A DNA stretch of 64,000 nt from positions 2,733,001 through 2,797,000 of the forward strand of contig JAIUCV010000002.1 of assembly GCA_026724425.1 (NCBI GenBank), read 5' to 3'. The translations under genes and the position numbers were made by a program. Each line of letters opens with the position of its first letter. Within the stretch, counting starts at the first letter, position 1. The DNA is from Erythrophleum ivorense. Its lineage: Eukaryota; Streptophyta; Magnoliopsida; Fabales; Fabaceae. Shown piece after piece: positions 13,131 to 26,544 of the stretch. Under the pieces are notes generated by a model. That model made no database searches, was not told the DNA's origin, and saw nothing but the letters and a program-made list of their open reading frames with translations.

Positions 13131-16100
13131 AAGGGGTGGGATGAGAGAAGTTACTAACTTACCATAGAGGAAGCTATTTAACTATGCATACTAAGTTCTA
13201 CGAATTATTAGGTGTGCAAGGATTTTTAATTGAGATTCTAGCATGAACAAAAATCTTTTTTTAAGTGTACATAAAGGACTATTGAAGATATCAAAATCCA
13301 CCAAAGACAAGAGATTGTTAAACCTCATAAAGAAGAACATGTTCTTGCCTTCAACATTGATCAAAGCTAATGCAAATGGCTTGGTTTTATATAACGGATA
13401 TGCTTCCTATGAAGGCCTTGGTAGCAACAAATTGGTTATTGGATTGAAGGATGTAACATTTTGAAATTAATTAAGTGGAATTATGAATAACTAAGGATTT
13501 AATTTGAAAAGAAATAAGGAATTATCATGAGAATTTTAGAAAATTATAAAAATAGAAATTTTCAAAAAAATAATTATTTTGGACATTTTAAGCCAGTAAT
13601 AATTATTTGGCAAAAATAAATTTAATTATAGATTTAAATTTGATTAGGAGAAAATTTATTAATGAAAGTGAAAATTTAATTTAAACTCCATAATTAATTT
13701 AATTATACTAAGTATAATTTTTAAGAGCCCAATTTAAGATATAAGGGGAACCTAGTCTATTTGGATTTATCAAACTATGACTAGTATTAAAAAATAAACC
13801 TAATTGGACAAAAACATCCCTAGTCAGCCACTCTTCTATAAAACCTTAAAATTGTGCTGCACACTTTATCATTTGGGTTGAACATGTCTAGACAATAGAA
13901 GCAAAGGGAGAAAAAATACAAAAGCAAGGGCCAGTTAAGATTTTTCAATATTTTAGCCTTAATTTGGAACCTAGAGAAAGGTTTAGCCAAAGTAAGTAAT
14001 ATGAAAGTTGATCTTCTCACATCTCTCTTCATTTTAGTTCGATTGGTTTTTCATTTGGTGGAATTTCACCTAAATTCTAGATTTGAAATTTGTGTTATTG
14101 ATATATTCTTTGTATGATTTTTAAAGCTTGGAGTTAGTGAAGTTATTGGGTAAGTATTTCCCTTTATTTTATAGCGTAAACATGCTTAAATTTCATCTTA
14201 TAAATTGATTTTGATATATGGGTATCTTTATGTGCAAGTTGCAAGGATTTGGTGGTAACTCACTATTGTTTTTGAATTTTTGAGACTTTAATCAATACAT
14301 TTAATCTATTAAAGACATGGGTAAGCGATTTTTAAGTGATTCTTGATGATTGGAATGAATTGGTATATGACCATTCTTATGGATAATGACTAAAAAACCA
14401 TTTTTGGTATGTTTATGATACTTAGATTGTTTTTGGCACTTATTGGTAGCTTTTGCAGAATTGGCACCTAAGTGAGATAACTAAGGATTTTAATTCTATG
14501 TAGATGTTAATCTTATTTTGTTACACATATATGTTTTAAAGAATACACCTAGAGGGGGGTGAATAGGTGCTTTCACAATTAAAGCCAACAAATTCAATCA
14601 AAATTGTAAAAACTAAAAGCCTTGTAGATAAACTAAGATCTTATTGACAGAATCTTCTAAAATCTAACTGAAAAGTAAAGATCAAGGAGATAAATTGGGG
14701 CCTTGTCGATAATGTTTTAGTACAGAGACTAAAAGGTTAAAAAACAAGGTAAAGGAAGAAGGACACTTGATATATCCTAATTCGATCCTCAAGGCCTACG
14801 TCCACTCCCCTTGATACATAACAAGAGATTTTCACTAAGTTAAATCAAAGTACACAACAAGCATACTAGGTTTCCAAACTCACCTAGAACTTTTACAGAC
14901 TTAATAGCTTATACACAGCTTTTTTTTTCTTTCTCACAGTTGTTATACTATTCAAGACTCTTACAGAAATCAACAAATCAGCACAAGTCTTACAGATAGA
15001 CTTCTAAATAGACCAGACACTCAGCACTTAGTAAAAACATAGAAAATATTATAAAGATGAGATAGATTTTTTCTATATTTTCTGGTTGATTACAAGTGCA
15101 ACTATTACACATATATATACACAGAAAACTAGCCATTACTCCATCTCCTTCATTCTTGACCATTTGAATACAATAGAGGTTGAGTAGCCAAGAGGTAGCT
15201 AAGCGTTCTAGCATATGATCAGCAGCGCTTTAATTAATTAGCTTAGAGTTTCTTACCCTAATTTTTTTTCGGTCAGCACGTCTAGGAGAGTGAGTAGATT
15301 TTATATTTTCGATGAATAAACAAAAGAAAGTAGTTGACTTTGGAATAAGGCAAAAACATAGTCCCAGTATAAAATCAACTTTCAGCTTTTCAGAACAATA
15401 GAATCAGAGTTTTAATAAGTTTTATATGCTTTCTGCAGGGAGTATAAAAAGCATCAACTAAAAGATTATCTTGGGTGGGCTTTTATCTGACTTGGGCTTT
15501 TGGAATTATTAAACATAAGAGGATTGAGAGACCATTGGGCTAACATGTTTTCCATGTTAAATAATTAATTTAGCTACTTATTGTTTTGGACTATGATCGT
15601 GCCCTTATATGGAGCTGTGATCATGCTTCCATTTATATATTGTGCCGTGATTATGCACCGAGTCTTAATCACATTCATTGGAATGTATAAGTCATGATCA
15701 TGCTCAATAGGGGGTTGGTACCGTGATAGTACCCCATTTCCTATCTTTTTAGCTATTAACATGTTGTATATGATTACTAGTATGAGATAATAGTCAAACT
15801 TGTTCATTTGTTATGTTTCTAATATTTTTCTATATGAGAAGTATTCATATTGATTAAATTGTACATATAAATAAAATTTCTCCTAATTACTAAAATTCAC
15901 GTCTCACTCCTATTATGGGCCAATATTTTTAAGTGAAAATTCTTTTGCTAAGAATAGGGAAAAACTAGTGGATGATTAGCCTTAGTTCGAGGCCTCATGT
16001 AGAATTTTGCACTTGGATAATTTTGGCTTAGAGTAAATGCTAAATTTTGTGATTTTATTTTGTATAGCGTCATATAACATTTATATATTATCTAAGTGTA

Positions 16101-16400
16101 GATATTTTGATATCTTATAACTTATAATGAATCCTATAAGACTAGGTTTTAAATTATATTTAACCTAATGATTTTACTTGTAATTAAATAATTATGGCTT
16201 GTTATGTGTGTATGAAGAATTATCACATCTAGTGAAAGATGTACTTATTATATTTATTCTTGTTGTTGGCCTTGTTACTGTTAAATGATGAATTTGCTAT
16301 CATATACGATGAATATTTAATATTAATGAAGAGAGAGAGGATTTCCTTGCCTAATTTCCCTATTATGAGAGATTGTGGATGAAAGGCTACCAATTGATGA
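13131..16400. other. Non-coding, probably repeat-derived DNA
   Basis: A 73-codon open frame at 13243-13464 has no domain I recognise and no promoter or splice context. At about 14545 a block reading ACACCTAGAGGGGGGTGAAT, followed near 14790 by CAAGGCCTACGTCCACTCCC, looks like sequence commonly dispersed in plant repeats, but I cannot assign it to a family. Nothing else is supported. Confidence 0.45.
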
Positions 16401-16404
16401 AGAT

Positions 16405-16880
16405 TTAATAGACTACAGAGATGCATTGCATGGTCATTGACTCATTAGGGAGAAAATTCATTTTGACAAGGGTAGTCCAAATGAAATTCCCAAGTAGCAT
16501 ATCATAGACTTTCGATGCATCAATCTTATAAGCACACCACTTATTACTTCTTGCTTTCTTTTTGTGAATTTGATACATGATTTCTAATGTTAAGATGTTA
16601 TCAAAGATGAACCCCCTTTTGACAAAAGCACTTTGGTTAGATGTAATGTTGTTATCACAATGTCTTCTAATCTATTATATAGAGCTTTGGTGATGATTTT
16701 CTACACCAATTTATAGAGACTAATCAACTAAAATCCTTCCAAGATCAAAGGTTATTACATTTAAGAATAATGGTGATGAAAGTCTTGTTAAGACTTTTTC
16801 GAAGACAAGCATGATATTGGAAATATTTTACTATGTTTACCACATCTTGAGAAACCAAGCTCCAAAAAGCTTGAAAGAAA
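16405..16880 (-). mobile_element. LINE reverse-transcriptase fragment
   Basis: Read on the minus strand with stops and shifts, this gives the conserved order of a plant LINE reverse transcriptase: NQSAFVKRGFIFDNILTLE, then KKKARSNKWCAYKIDASKVYD, then MNFLPNESMTMQCISVV. These correspond to the usual NQSAF-GR-I-DNI, K-D-SKAYD-V and MQC-S blocks. The fragment lies in the opposite orientation to the LINE at 9.6-13.1 kb, so it is a separate insertion. It is inactive. Up to about 17300 the minus strand may continue the same element but is too decayed to place. Confidence 0.75.
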
Positions 16881-18140
16881 CAACCATGGAAGCCAACGAC
16901 TCAAGAGCACTTGAAACTAATCAACGAGCGATTATGATTGTCGGCAGACTAAACAACATACCATAGGCTTGTTTCCAAGTTCAAATTGACTTCCATTGCA
17001 GCCTTCACCCATTATGTCATTTTTCATTGTTTCCTTTTATGATTAGGATTTTCTCGATGCTTTCTCTACTTGAACCCTTCATATGAACAAACAATTGCGC
17101 CAAATAATTTCTTTATCCATTTCTTCCTACATTGTGCAACTGTACTCCAAATCCATTTATCCTCCCATTCTTCTTGTCTACCTCATGAGCTACTTGCCAA
17201 CTATCAAATTTCTTTGCCATGATATCATCTACAGTTAAAATTTTCTTAGCAGCATTGCAACCTCCACTACTATTGGAACTGCTTTATCCTTGTTAATTTG
17301 TTCATGGTATTCTTTTGAGTCACTGTTCGTTACTTAACTCCATCTCTACATCGAATAAATTAGTTTTGCAAATTACAGTTTGATAAGTTTAGCATTTGAA
17401 AAATTTCAGTCGTCAACAATAAATAGCTACCAATCACATTATTTCTACTTGTTTTCTCATTTACATTCATTTTTCGAGACTAACAGTAAATCGTTTTAAA
17501 CCAATAGCCAACAATTATTCTCTATACTTTAAAAAAAAAAACACCAACAACAATCAAGTATTAATGGAATATTAGTTGACTGTTGTTGAATGTATATGAA
17601 GAATTTAAATTTTCCAGCAACGGTTGACTGTTATTGAAATATGACTAAACTGTTGCTAAATGTAGCTAAACTTAGATGAAGAAATTTGAATTTTTCAACA
17701 ATAATCTCATGCACCTTTTTGTCATGGAGTTGAAACTTACACTATAATACCGCAAAAACCCTTTTTTTTGTTTTTTACTTTTCACCCCAAAAAAGAAAAA
17801 AATTTTGTTCCAGAAGAGATATTGTGAAAATGAAATGGCACCTCACATTGCTGAAGAAAACCAATCTCCATTTTAAATGAAGGAATGACCAAGTTGGTTG
17901 TTGCAAGTCATGTGAGGAATGCATTTAGGAAAAGAAATGTAACCTTGAGAAAAAATTTTAAAATGAAGTATAAAATGGGGTTCTATTGTAAATATGACAA
18001 AATGGTGCGGTTGGATTGGTAATTTCATGAAACTTTAAAGGTGCAGGTGACTTTTTATTGACTGGTCAACTTGAACACTGGCAAGATCTGGTGCAACCCT
18101 CGTATGGTTGCATGCATGCAACATAGAGTAAAATTGCATC
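16881..18140. other. Intergenic DNA, possible LINE remains
   Basis: No gene was found. The left half may be the 5' continuation of the neighbouring LINE fragment. Around 17540-17700, short phrases built on CTGTTGTTGAATGTA recur imperfectly, suggesting decayed tandem sequence. Confidence 0.4.
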
Positions 18141-18149
18141 ATAAACTCA

Positions 18150-18290
18150 CCCCTTGGTGAAACAGCTCAAACTGGAGACAAGCTGCAACCAATAGAAAAA
18201 AACTTGCTCTGAAGATCATCACGAGTGCTCTCTTCAATCATTAGCATCCAGAGTCTCCATGTCGTTGAACTCAACTAGCAAGCACGACAC
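18150..18290 (-). pseudogene. Decayed copy of exon 1 of the SET/MYND gene
   Basis: On the plus strand this stretch lines up, in order, with exon 1 of the gene at 25927-26160. It shares TTGGTGAAA near the donor end, then GAAGATCATC, AGTGCT, CAATCATT and AGAGTCTCCAT, with scattered substitutions and a deletion of about 17 bases just before the last block. The divergence is far greater than in the copy at 1-1939, so it records an older duplication. It lies about 300 bases past the stop codon of the intact gene, in the same orientation. No other TPR exon was recognised beside it. Confidence 0.7.
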
Positions 18291-18594
18291 ACCAGAAAAG
18301 TTTATGAAAATGAAAATAATAGCATACTAAATCAAGTTCTCAATGAATCAAGACACTAGTTCATCAAGTAGTTAATTGTTCAAATTAATAAGTTATTTGA
18401 ACAGGTTATTTTTCACTGTTGAATTCTTTCGCCGACAAAGTTACTTTATACAAGTTACTGAATTCAAAAGTTAACAATTACGATAATGCAATATCTAGAG
18501 AAAGAAAGAAATAGCGTCGATTTAAGATTGTAGTACCTTACATTTTAGCGGTTACTTTGCCTGAAAAGCTTTTCTTTTGAGTCCCTTCAGGCCT

Positions 18595-21500
18595 TCACTT
18601 AAACATTCTTAGTTTCTCTCTGAGGTACTGAAGATATGGGAATACCAAGTGTGCATGAAGTCCATAATAACGTGAGAAGATATCATATATTCGACTTATG
18701 CTTTCCCAAGCAGTTTTATCACCCACGGCAATTTGAATGGAACAAAGCTTCACAAGCTCAAAAGCAATGACAATATCATCAGGATCATATAGCTTTTCTA
18801 GAATCTGCCACACATGATGAATCGCATTAGGTCTACTTGGAAAGATTGATTTATTCATCACTAAGATCAACCAATTTCCTAAGACTCAAAAAGTTAAAAA
18901 CACAAGCTAACAGAATAAAATTTAATTCACTGATATCTTAGCATAGTTTAACATCATGTTGGACTGATAACTGTGAATCAGATCAAATGTCAACGAATTG
19001 AACACATGAACTAGAGAACATGGATAGAGCAGAGGGATTAAGGAAAATACTAAGTGATTAGAAAAGAGGTATGAGAATAGAAAACATTAGTTACTCGTAG
19101 TGCACTTAAAGCTACATCTGTCATTACATGATCATAGTATCAGTATATATACAGCTTGAGGAATCAGTATTATATACATAGTTCACAACTCACTCACTCA
19201 GCATATTTGTGTTCCTTACTCTTCTCCCTGCATTTTCGGTCACTCCAAGCCCAGCGCCGCCCAAACTAATTTAGTAGGCATATAAATAAGTGTTTCTTTG
19301 ATTAAAAATAGTCAAAAGATGAGATTAAAGGTCAACAGCCAGAAAAGGTATTCACAGAAAAGAGGACAGATATCGAGAAAGGCATCCACTGAAAACACAT
19401 TCAACTCAAACAAACTTTCATATTGGAACTGAATTGCAAATCTCATTAACAATTATTTAAACTTCAACCATTGGCAAGAGGTACTAGACACCTGATAAAT
19501 GCTAGCTGACACACAGATATTACCCAACCAAACAAGTGACAAAAAACAAGTCAACCTGCAAGATAATAGACATTAATAAATTTTACCAGTAAAGATGCTT
19601 TACAATGGACCATTGCTAATTGTAATTCTCCCACCGTACAAAAGGCCTGAGCAAGGCTGTCCTCTGCCTGCATGCATTACATCATGTACAATGAAACGAA
19701 TTTTAAAACACCACATGACAAGCGTAAGACCTTGTTCATCCACCTCAGTTATAACCTTCATTAGAGCTACTTTATCAGTTTATCTAACTTTTCTCACTTG
19801 AAATGGATGTTAAGTGCATGAGTCTGGGACTTACCTCTGCAATACGCTTGTTGGATGCATGCAAATATGACCTCAGCAAACGAAGAGATTTCAATGCATC
19901 TGAAATAATAGTATTTGAAATTTCTTTTGATATGATAGCATCCTGCAATCTGTCAAATCCAGTATATGAAAATGACTTTAAAAAAAATGCACATATATTT
20001 CATGAGCAGGTTTCTAATTCTATGGTTTTACTTTAAGATGAGCACATAAAGAATTAAAAGCCAAAGCATCAAGCTAAGTTTGAACTTGGGCTCTATTTTT
20101 ATATTTCAGGCGAAAAAGGAAAGATGTACTTCAGGACAGTCTTGCCTGATACAAAATTCGGTAGAATAAGCGGTACAGGTACAGGTACAAGATACGCTAA
20201 CTTATCTAATTCGCAGTACGAGAAGATATATTTAGTTGATATTCAAAAAGTTAATAAATATAATTACATAAAAATAATAATTTAAAACAAATTTTATATT
20301 CATACTTATAAATTTATAGTTCAAATTCTAATTAAATAAGTTTAAAAAAATACAAAAATATTATATATTTTAAATCAATTATTATACTATATATTAATTT
20401 TTATTTTAGATATTATATATTAAAATAACTGGAGCATTTGGTTTGCGAGGTGTGGCGTAGATGCATAATGAAGCATTTTAAATCAATTATTATAGTAAGC
20501 CCTTGTGGAAGTAAAATCAAAATAAAGCATTTGGAGCTCCCAAACGGTTCGCGAACAACTCCGTTTTGGTACGGACGAATGGATACGGAGTTCGTAGGGA
20601 TAATGAACGAATTAGGCAACACTGCTTCAGGATGATGTAATTGAGACTTGGAACCAAAGTAAACGGAGCATACCTTTTGATGCATATCCAAGATTTATCA
20701 ACTGCAGCGCATGAATACTCTAAATCACGGTAAGAACCACATTTCAAACAGTATCCAGGTTGAATATGAATGTAGCCATCATTTCGCTCAAATAAACGAA
20801 GACAAATTTTATGAATGTCATCATCCTTGTCAACCTGAAAGGATGGCCAAGGCAAGGACATTAATTTCTTCCTTTGTGCCCCATGTTCCCCACCTCCCCC
20901 CCCCCCCCCCCAAAAAAAGAAAAAAGAAAAAAACAACAATAACAACAACTACAAATTACATATACATACATACATATATATATTCAATATTATCCAACTT
21001 TGAAGAGAAACAGGAAAGTGATTTGCTCCTTATTATTCAGACAACATTAGTATTTACAACTAAATAGCTTACTTTGTCAGCACCAGAGAAGTGCTTGATT
21101 TTCTGCTTTTCCCATTCAACTACTCTGCTGTCCAAGACTGCGCCAGAACAATTTAGACTGACACAGTGAAAAGCACTGAGGACAATGTCAGATAGATTGA
21201 ACTCTGAACAAGCACTACAATGACATCGAAATGCGTACTCATCTTTCAGAAAGGTCTGGCGATCTTCACAATCCCACAGCCCAACCTGCAAAAAAGAACT
21301 GTAGACTAAACAATTGAATAACGTACTTGTACAGCAGACTGAACATGTTAGACTGACAATACTATTTTTTGTACCCTTGTTTTTTTCTCTTTCTTTTTTA
21401 TGTCTAACTATTTATGTTACTAGGTAGGTATGCCGAAAGCCAACACAGTTATTAGATATTCAATCAGCACAGGCAAAATTCAAAGGAATTTGAGCCAAAA

Positions 21501-24500
21501 GACAGATCATCAAATGATAGACAGCTTTTAATTACCATAATTAGTACCTGTGGACCATAGGATAATTCCAGCTGACACCCAGCTGCTACAACTTCTGTTG
21601 TTCGTATACATAGAGTACGTGAAAGGAAATAAGCATGAATATTTGGTCTGCAAGAATGGTTGAACAAGCTGCCATCTTTGTAAATAGCCTTACCCACTCT
21701 GACCTGAGAGAAATAACAGACTATGACTCGAATCACCATGTTTTAATTGTCTCAAAAGAAAGTTGACATGCAATTCTACCACCATCAACAGCATCAAACT
21801 ACAACAGTAGGATTTACAATGACTCTTGACAAGTAAAAATTGCAAACCAAAATGTATAAAAGCAGATGAAAGAAGAAAAAATATAAAACATTGAAGTTCA
21901 GCTTAGTAAAACATATACCTGTTCCACATTACTTGTTAAATACGCGCTGGCTGGCGATTCTCCAAACTGATCTTGTAGCCCATGAGCATCTATTGATCTC
22001 ATACAAACAACAGTCATGCAATTCACTTTAACTTGAGAAAAAATTATGACAACCTGCATTGACAAAAGGAGATGAAACTTAATACTGATTTATCTTAATG
22101 ATTCAAACATGAGGAAAACCAACTTTTTCTTTTTAAACAGATTTAACTTATATAATGATAAAATAAAAAATATTTTTTCAAATTTGAATAAATACCAAAC
22201 CCATTAGACTGTAAAAATAACTCCCCTAGACTTAGTTATCTAGAATTTGGAGTTTGGCAAATAGCCTCTAAACTTCAAAATATATCTGAGACTCCAAAAA
22301 TTAGATAAATATAGCAAATTAGGCAATAGTCTAAGGGTATTAATAAATACAGTCATGAATAATATACATTACCCTTTACAATTTATCACAATACGATGCA
22401 AGACATGAAGTCATATTGTGTCTTGAGTATTTATGTAGAAAAAGAAAGAGAGGAAGGAAGGCAGGAGTGTCAAGGAAACCTGTGACATAGAGACTCCATC
22501 CATGGAAAACCCAACACCACAAGAGTGTTGCAGACAATATAGCAATACAATGGCGTATATATGTAAATCCAATTTGCTATCAGATGGCATTTGCGTATAA
22601 CAATGAGAAAGTTCCTGCACAAGAAGGAAAGAGGCCATAAACATCCAGTTAGTCATATTCAAATAACATTGACACAATCAGCTATATTGCACAAGCAGTA
22701 TGTATACTATAATTTATACCAGCCCTTTTACAAAGTTTGTAATATCTTCATATGCACTTTTCTGCAAAAACTTCACTAGTACTCGGCCAGCTAAAACTAT
22801 CTCAGATGGTAATACTGCAGACCAATGTACACCTTGACATTCATGTTCATGTTCAGGAATATCCTGAATCTCACGTTTAGAATCATTGCCTAATATAATT
22901 CCTGCAGCATACATTCCAAGATCACAGGGTAGACTTTTAAGAATGCCATCGTCTTCTGGATTAATCTTGAACATTTGTCCACCTGCCTGTATCTGGCACT
23001 GCTGGGAGCAATATAGTGGTATTGAACATGATCTACAAGGAACTGTGTCAGCAGGTAGGTCATTCAAGCAGTAATGGCAATGAGTTTCCCGGCATTGCTT
23101 TAATATTATCTGAAGATATTGACAAATAAAAAATTAATTGAAGATAACTTTCCAAGAGAACTATGTTTGTAGTCCTCAAGGAAATACAAACATAGTTAGC
23201 AAAAAAAATTCATGCATTGACCTAAAGAATATTGCATGTTTCCTATTTAAAAATGAATGACAGCAAAAGTCATGCAATTACTTGACCCAGTATCAACTTC
23301 TTATAATACAGATGTCTAGAATTCACTTGCTTTTAGTACATAGATACAGAATTTGGGTCATCCATTTATTGAAATCTGCATTGGGAGTGTAAAAGATCAG
23401 GACACAAAAAGTTCTATTGTTAACTAAGGTTCAAATGAGAAATGGAGAATCCAATTCTCTCAGAAGGAGCTTGTGTGTGTGTATATTATATTCTTGATTT
23501 CTTCAATATTTAATAGTGTACCACTAAGCAGAATGTAGCCAAAACATTGCTAAAAAATTACATTAAAAATATATTAATAGTTCATGATACAAGTATCCCC
23601 CCCCCCCCCCCCCAGCTCCTTACCATGGCATAAGGTTCTTCACAATGAACTAAAGAAGCTGGTGAAATGTCACATGAAGATGCCATACCCCGTCCTTTAT
23701 CAGGCAAGGTGACCAACTGTAGCTTTGTTTGAGGCAACTCACCTACCAAGAAGGATCTATGTCATCTTAGTTATTCAAGAAGAGAAAATAATCAAATGGG
23801 TAAGTTCAGTATTATATTCAAGGATATTGCCTGTGGTCCAGAAACACATTTGAATTAAAGCCCACCTGAATCCTGATGTAAAACAACAGTAGGGACAGAT
23901 AAAAGTGCAAAATCTGAATATAACAATCAGAACTAAGGATAATATAGAAACCGCAACAGGAATGATGATAAATTAACAATGAAATCTGTAGCTTTAGACA
24001 TATAATAATACTAAAAGCATGACAGAACTGAACTCAGCTAAATCCTGACTAACTAGCTGATTACAGAAGTCAGCTACTTAACAAGAAAAGCTTCTCACCT
24101 ACTGTATCCAAGCTATTCTTCTCATGCTGAACTACTGAACTAGTCCTCTCGCATTGGTGAAACATATTTTTTAGTTCACTTTCTATTTGTTTCTTCCCAC
24201 TCGATGATGATTCCATGCTCTTAGCCACATTTAGATCACAGATTGCATCTTTATAATTTCCCAATGAAACATTTGCCTTACCTCTCCTGTACCATGCCTG
24301 AGGCAGGGATAAGAAATTATTAAAAATTAGAACCTAGCATTCAGATTTGCAGCTAAATATACAACAACCTACAACAAACATTAAAGCACAAATTCCTAAT
24401 AATTTAGTGGTAACAGAGACTCTTCAGGATGAGCAACAAAAACATGTCAACATATTGCTAACTTCAGGCCTTCAAACTCACTATATCTAAACTTCCATCG

Positions 24501-26160
24501 GCAAGGACTGACGAAAAGAACTTAAGGATATTTTTTTAACTAATAATATAAATAATTAAATCTACAAACATCTATTGCTTGAGCAGTTTGGTAAAAAACT
24601 AAAAATGCAAGAGTTCCAGGTCCTTTCCTTAACAGTATAAATCTAAACTAAGCAGGTAAAATAGAAGGAGAATAGTTTTAGGTTCATATTATAGTGATAT
24701 TCACCTTTGCATAGCTTGGACATATCTGAAGAGCTCGAGTGCAGTCTCGTAAACACTCAATTGAAAGATTCATTTTCTGCAGGAAACATACTCAACGGCA
24801 ATATCAAGCTCAATATTTCAAAAATCAAGTTTGTGGGTGTGGGTTTTCATGACTAACATCAAAATCAACCTTACATGCAATACAGTAGCTCGATTAATAT
24901 ATAATATTGCAACCAGATTCTTCTCCAACTTAAAAGCCTCCAAAGGAGACACACGCAATGCCTGTACCTCATTTTCAAACAGGATGAGGGTAAGTTGGAA
25001 ACAGTTATAGATAAATAATGCAATCACATATCCAATGTCCAAACCTATCAGGTAAGAGAGAACAAGGTACAAGTGGGTTCTATTATTATCTATTCTTAAT
25101 AAATTTTCTTAATTTAAAGATGAGATGAAATTAGAAAGTGAAAAATCTAACAACGCACAATTTCAATCAAACGGATATTTTACTTTGTTATATTTATGGT
25201 TTACATTTAAAAAAAAAAATGTCCCAGTTTGGATAAAACAGTTTATAGGAGTGAAGTATCTTTTCCTTTAGCTTAAGAATCTCTTCCCAAGCACGGAATG
25301 TGAAAACCTTGCCAACCTTTCCTCCTTTTTATTGCTACTAATGAGAATAGATAGATGAATATTAGAAGCCTCCATTCCTACGGCCTTTTATTCCCACTCG
25401 CAATTCCCATTCGTCCAAGTCCAACTCTACTACTCTATGCTACCAAGTATGAGATAAAAAAATTAATAACTAAAATCACATCAACTCTTAGGTCTACTTC
25501 TTCTGTTTTCATGAACTAGAATAAAATGAAATTTTCTCAGCTCGCTTTCAGAACTATTACTGCAGTTCCTTATGGCATAAGAGGCATAACATGCAGAGTA
25601 ATTACAATCTACTAATACCTCAATATGAATCCATGTCTATTAACAGATTACACATTTGAGAGAGTAGTTGAAGAAAGAACCTGCGTATAGCAATTCAAAG
25701 CCTTCATATAATCTCCTTTCAAGAAGCATTGATTGCCTAGCTGCTTGGATTCCAAGGCAGCGGCTTCACTCTTACCACATAAAGCATTTTTGGGATCCGC
25801 TAAGTCACTCACCATCTAACAACAACATTTTGGAATTCACTTGGTCAATTACTTGAATCAAGATTCAATCTTCATCAACTCAAAGCATAAAATGAATAGT
25901 TGAGAGAGGGTTAGCGTGCAGCTTACTTGGTGAAATGGCTCGAAATGAAGAAAGAAGTGGTGAAGAGAAGAACATGTGGACGGAAGATCATCGGTAGTGC
26001 TGTCTCCAATCATTCGCTTCAGGCTCTCTGGGATTCCAGCTTTCAGAGTCTCCATCTCCCACAACTCGGCTAACGGTGCACTATGCTCAACATCAACACC
26101 GAAGGGAGAAAGACGAGCTTCGACCTTGATATTTTGCTCTCTTTGCACGTCAAACGTCAT
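18595..26160 (-). CDS. TPR-SET-MYND protein (SMYD4-like lysine methyltransferase)
   Basis: Fifteen exons join in frame to about 813 residues: 25927-26160, 25681-25815, 24875-24961, 24705-24776, 24099-24297, 23624-23742, 22720-23109, 22480-22614, 21919-22053, 21548-21703, 21073-21285, 20674-20834, 19835-19949, 19587-19667 and 18595-18804. Order of parts: an N-terminal leader; TPR helices (KQLGNQCFLKGDYMKALNCY, then AWYRRGKANVSLGNYKDAI); the SET GRG motif (DKGRGM); a MYND zinc finger inserted in the SET domain (CHYC, PCRSC, YCSQQC, HECQGVHW); the SET core with NHSCRPN and LELSYGP; post-SET cysteines (FRCHCSAC); and a C-terminal helical tail. By family this is an S-adenosylmethionine-dependent protein lysine methyltransferase of the SMYD type, acting in nucleus or cytosol; the substrate is unknown. 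The start is the first ATG in the frame. Partial copies lie on its downstream side. Confidence 0.88.
20896..20911 (-). repeat. 16-base G tract (sense strand) in an intron of the SET/MYND gene
   Basis: Sixteen C on the plus strand, therefore G in the transcript of the minus-strand gene. It lies in the intron between exons 11 and 12, about 60 bases upstream of the exon 12 acceptor. Confidence 0.85.
23597..23613 (-). repeat. 17-base G tract just after the exon 6 donor of the SET/MYND gene
   Basis: Seventeen C on the plus strand, read as G in the transcript, starting about 10 bases inside intron 6. A G-rich structure this close to a 5' splice site could affect splicing; this is inference. Confidence 0.85.
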
Positions 26161-26241
26161 GTCGTTTAATCGCTGAACAGGGAATGTATTATGTCCTTTG
26201 CGCTCTCGCAAATAAGAAATGATTTTTCATATTTTATATTA

Positions 26242-26540
26242 CCTCCGGTCTCATATATTAAAAATAAATAACTAATTTATGAGTATTAAAAAAATTAATT
26301 AAAAATAATTAATTTTTTTAATTTTATTTTAAATAAAAATTATTTTTAAAAAATATCCTTATTTAATATGTGCATTTTCTCCTTAAAATTAATGACCACC
26401 ACTATTTATAATTTGAAAGACTTATTTAATGAAAGGTATAATTGAAATACTATAATTAATATGGTAGTTTATTTCTTATATATAAGATCAAATCAAATCT
26501 CAGAAAAGTCTCTTATATATAAGACCGGAGGAAATATTAA
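26242..26540. mobile_element. Stowaway-like MITE
   Basis: The ends are inverted: the left begins TACCTCCGGTCTCATATAT and the right ends ATATAAGACCGGAGGAAATA. The CTCC-GGTC-CATAT terminus and flanking TA match the Stowaway (Tc1/mariner-derived) pattern, and the length of about 300 bases is typical. It lies just upstream of the SET/MYND gene, about 80 bases before its start codon on the minus strand, so it may overlap the promoter. Confidence 0.75.
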
Positions 26541-26544
26541 AAAA

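Noticed and set aside
13243..13464. A 73-codon open frame beside the LINE.
   Set aside because: No recognisable domain, no splice or promoter context, and surrounded by decayed repeat sequence.
20413..20948. Long open frames through the exon 12 region on both strands.
   Set aside because: The minus-strand frame is exon 12 read through its introns, including the poly-G tract; the plus-strand frame is its shadow.
22411..22677. An 88-codon open frame repeated almost unchanged at 995-1261.
   Set aside because: It is exon 8 of the SET/MYND gene plus intron sequence, and its copy; the repetition reflects the duplication, not a separate gene.
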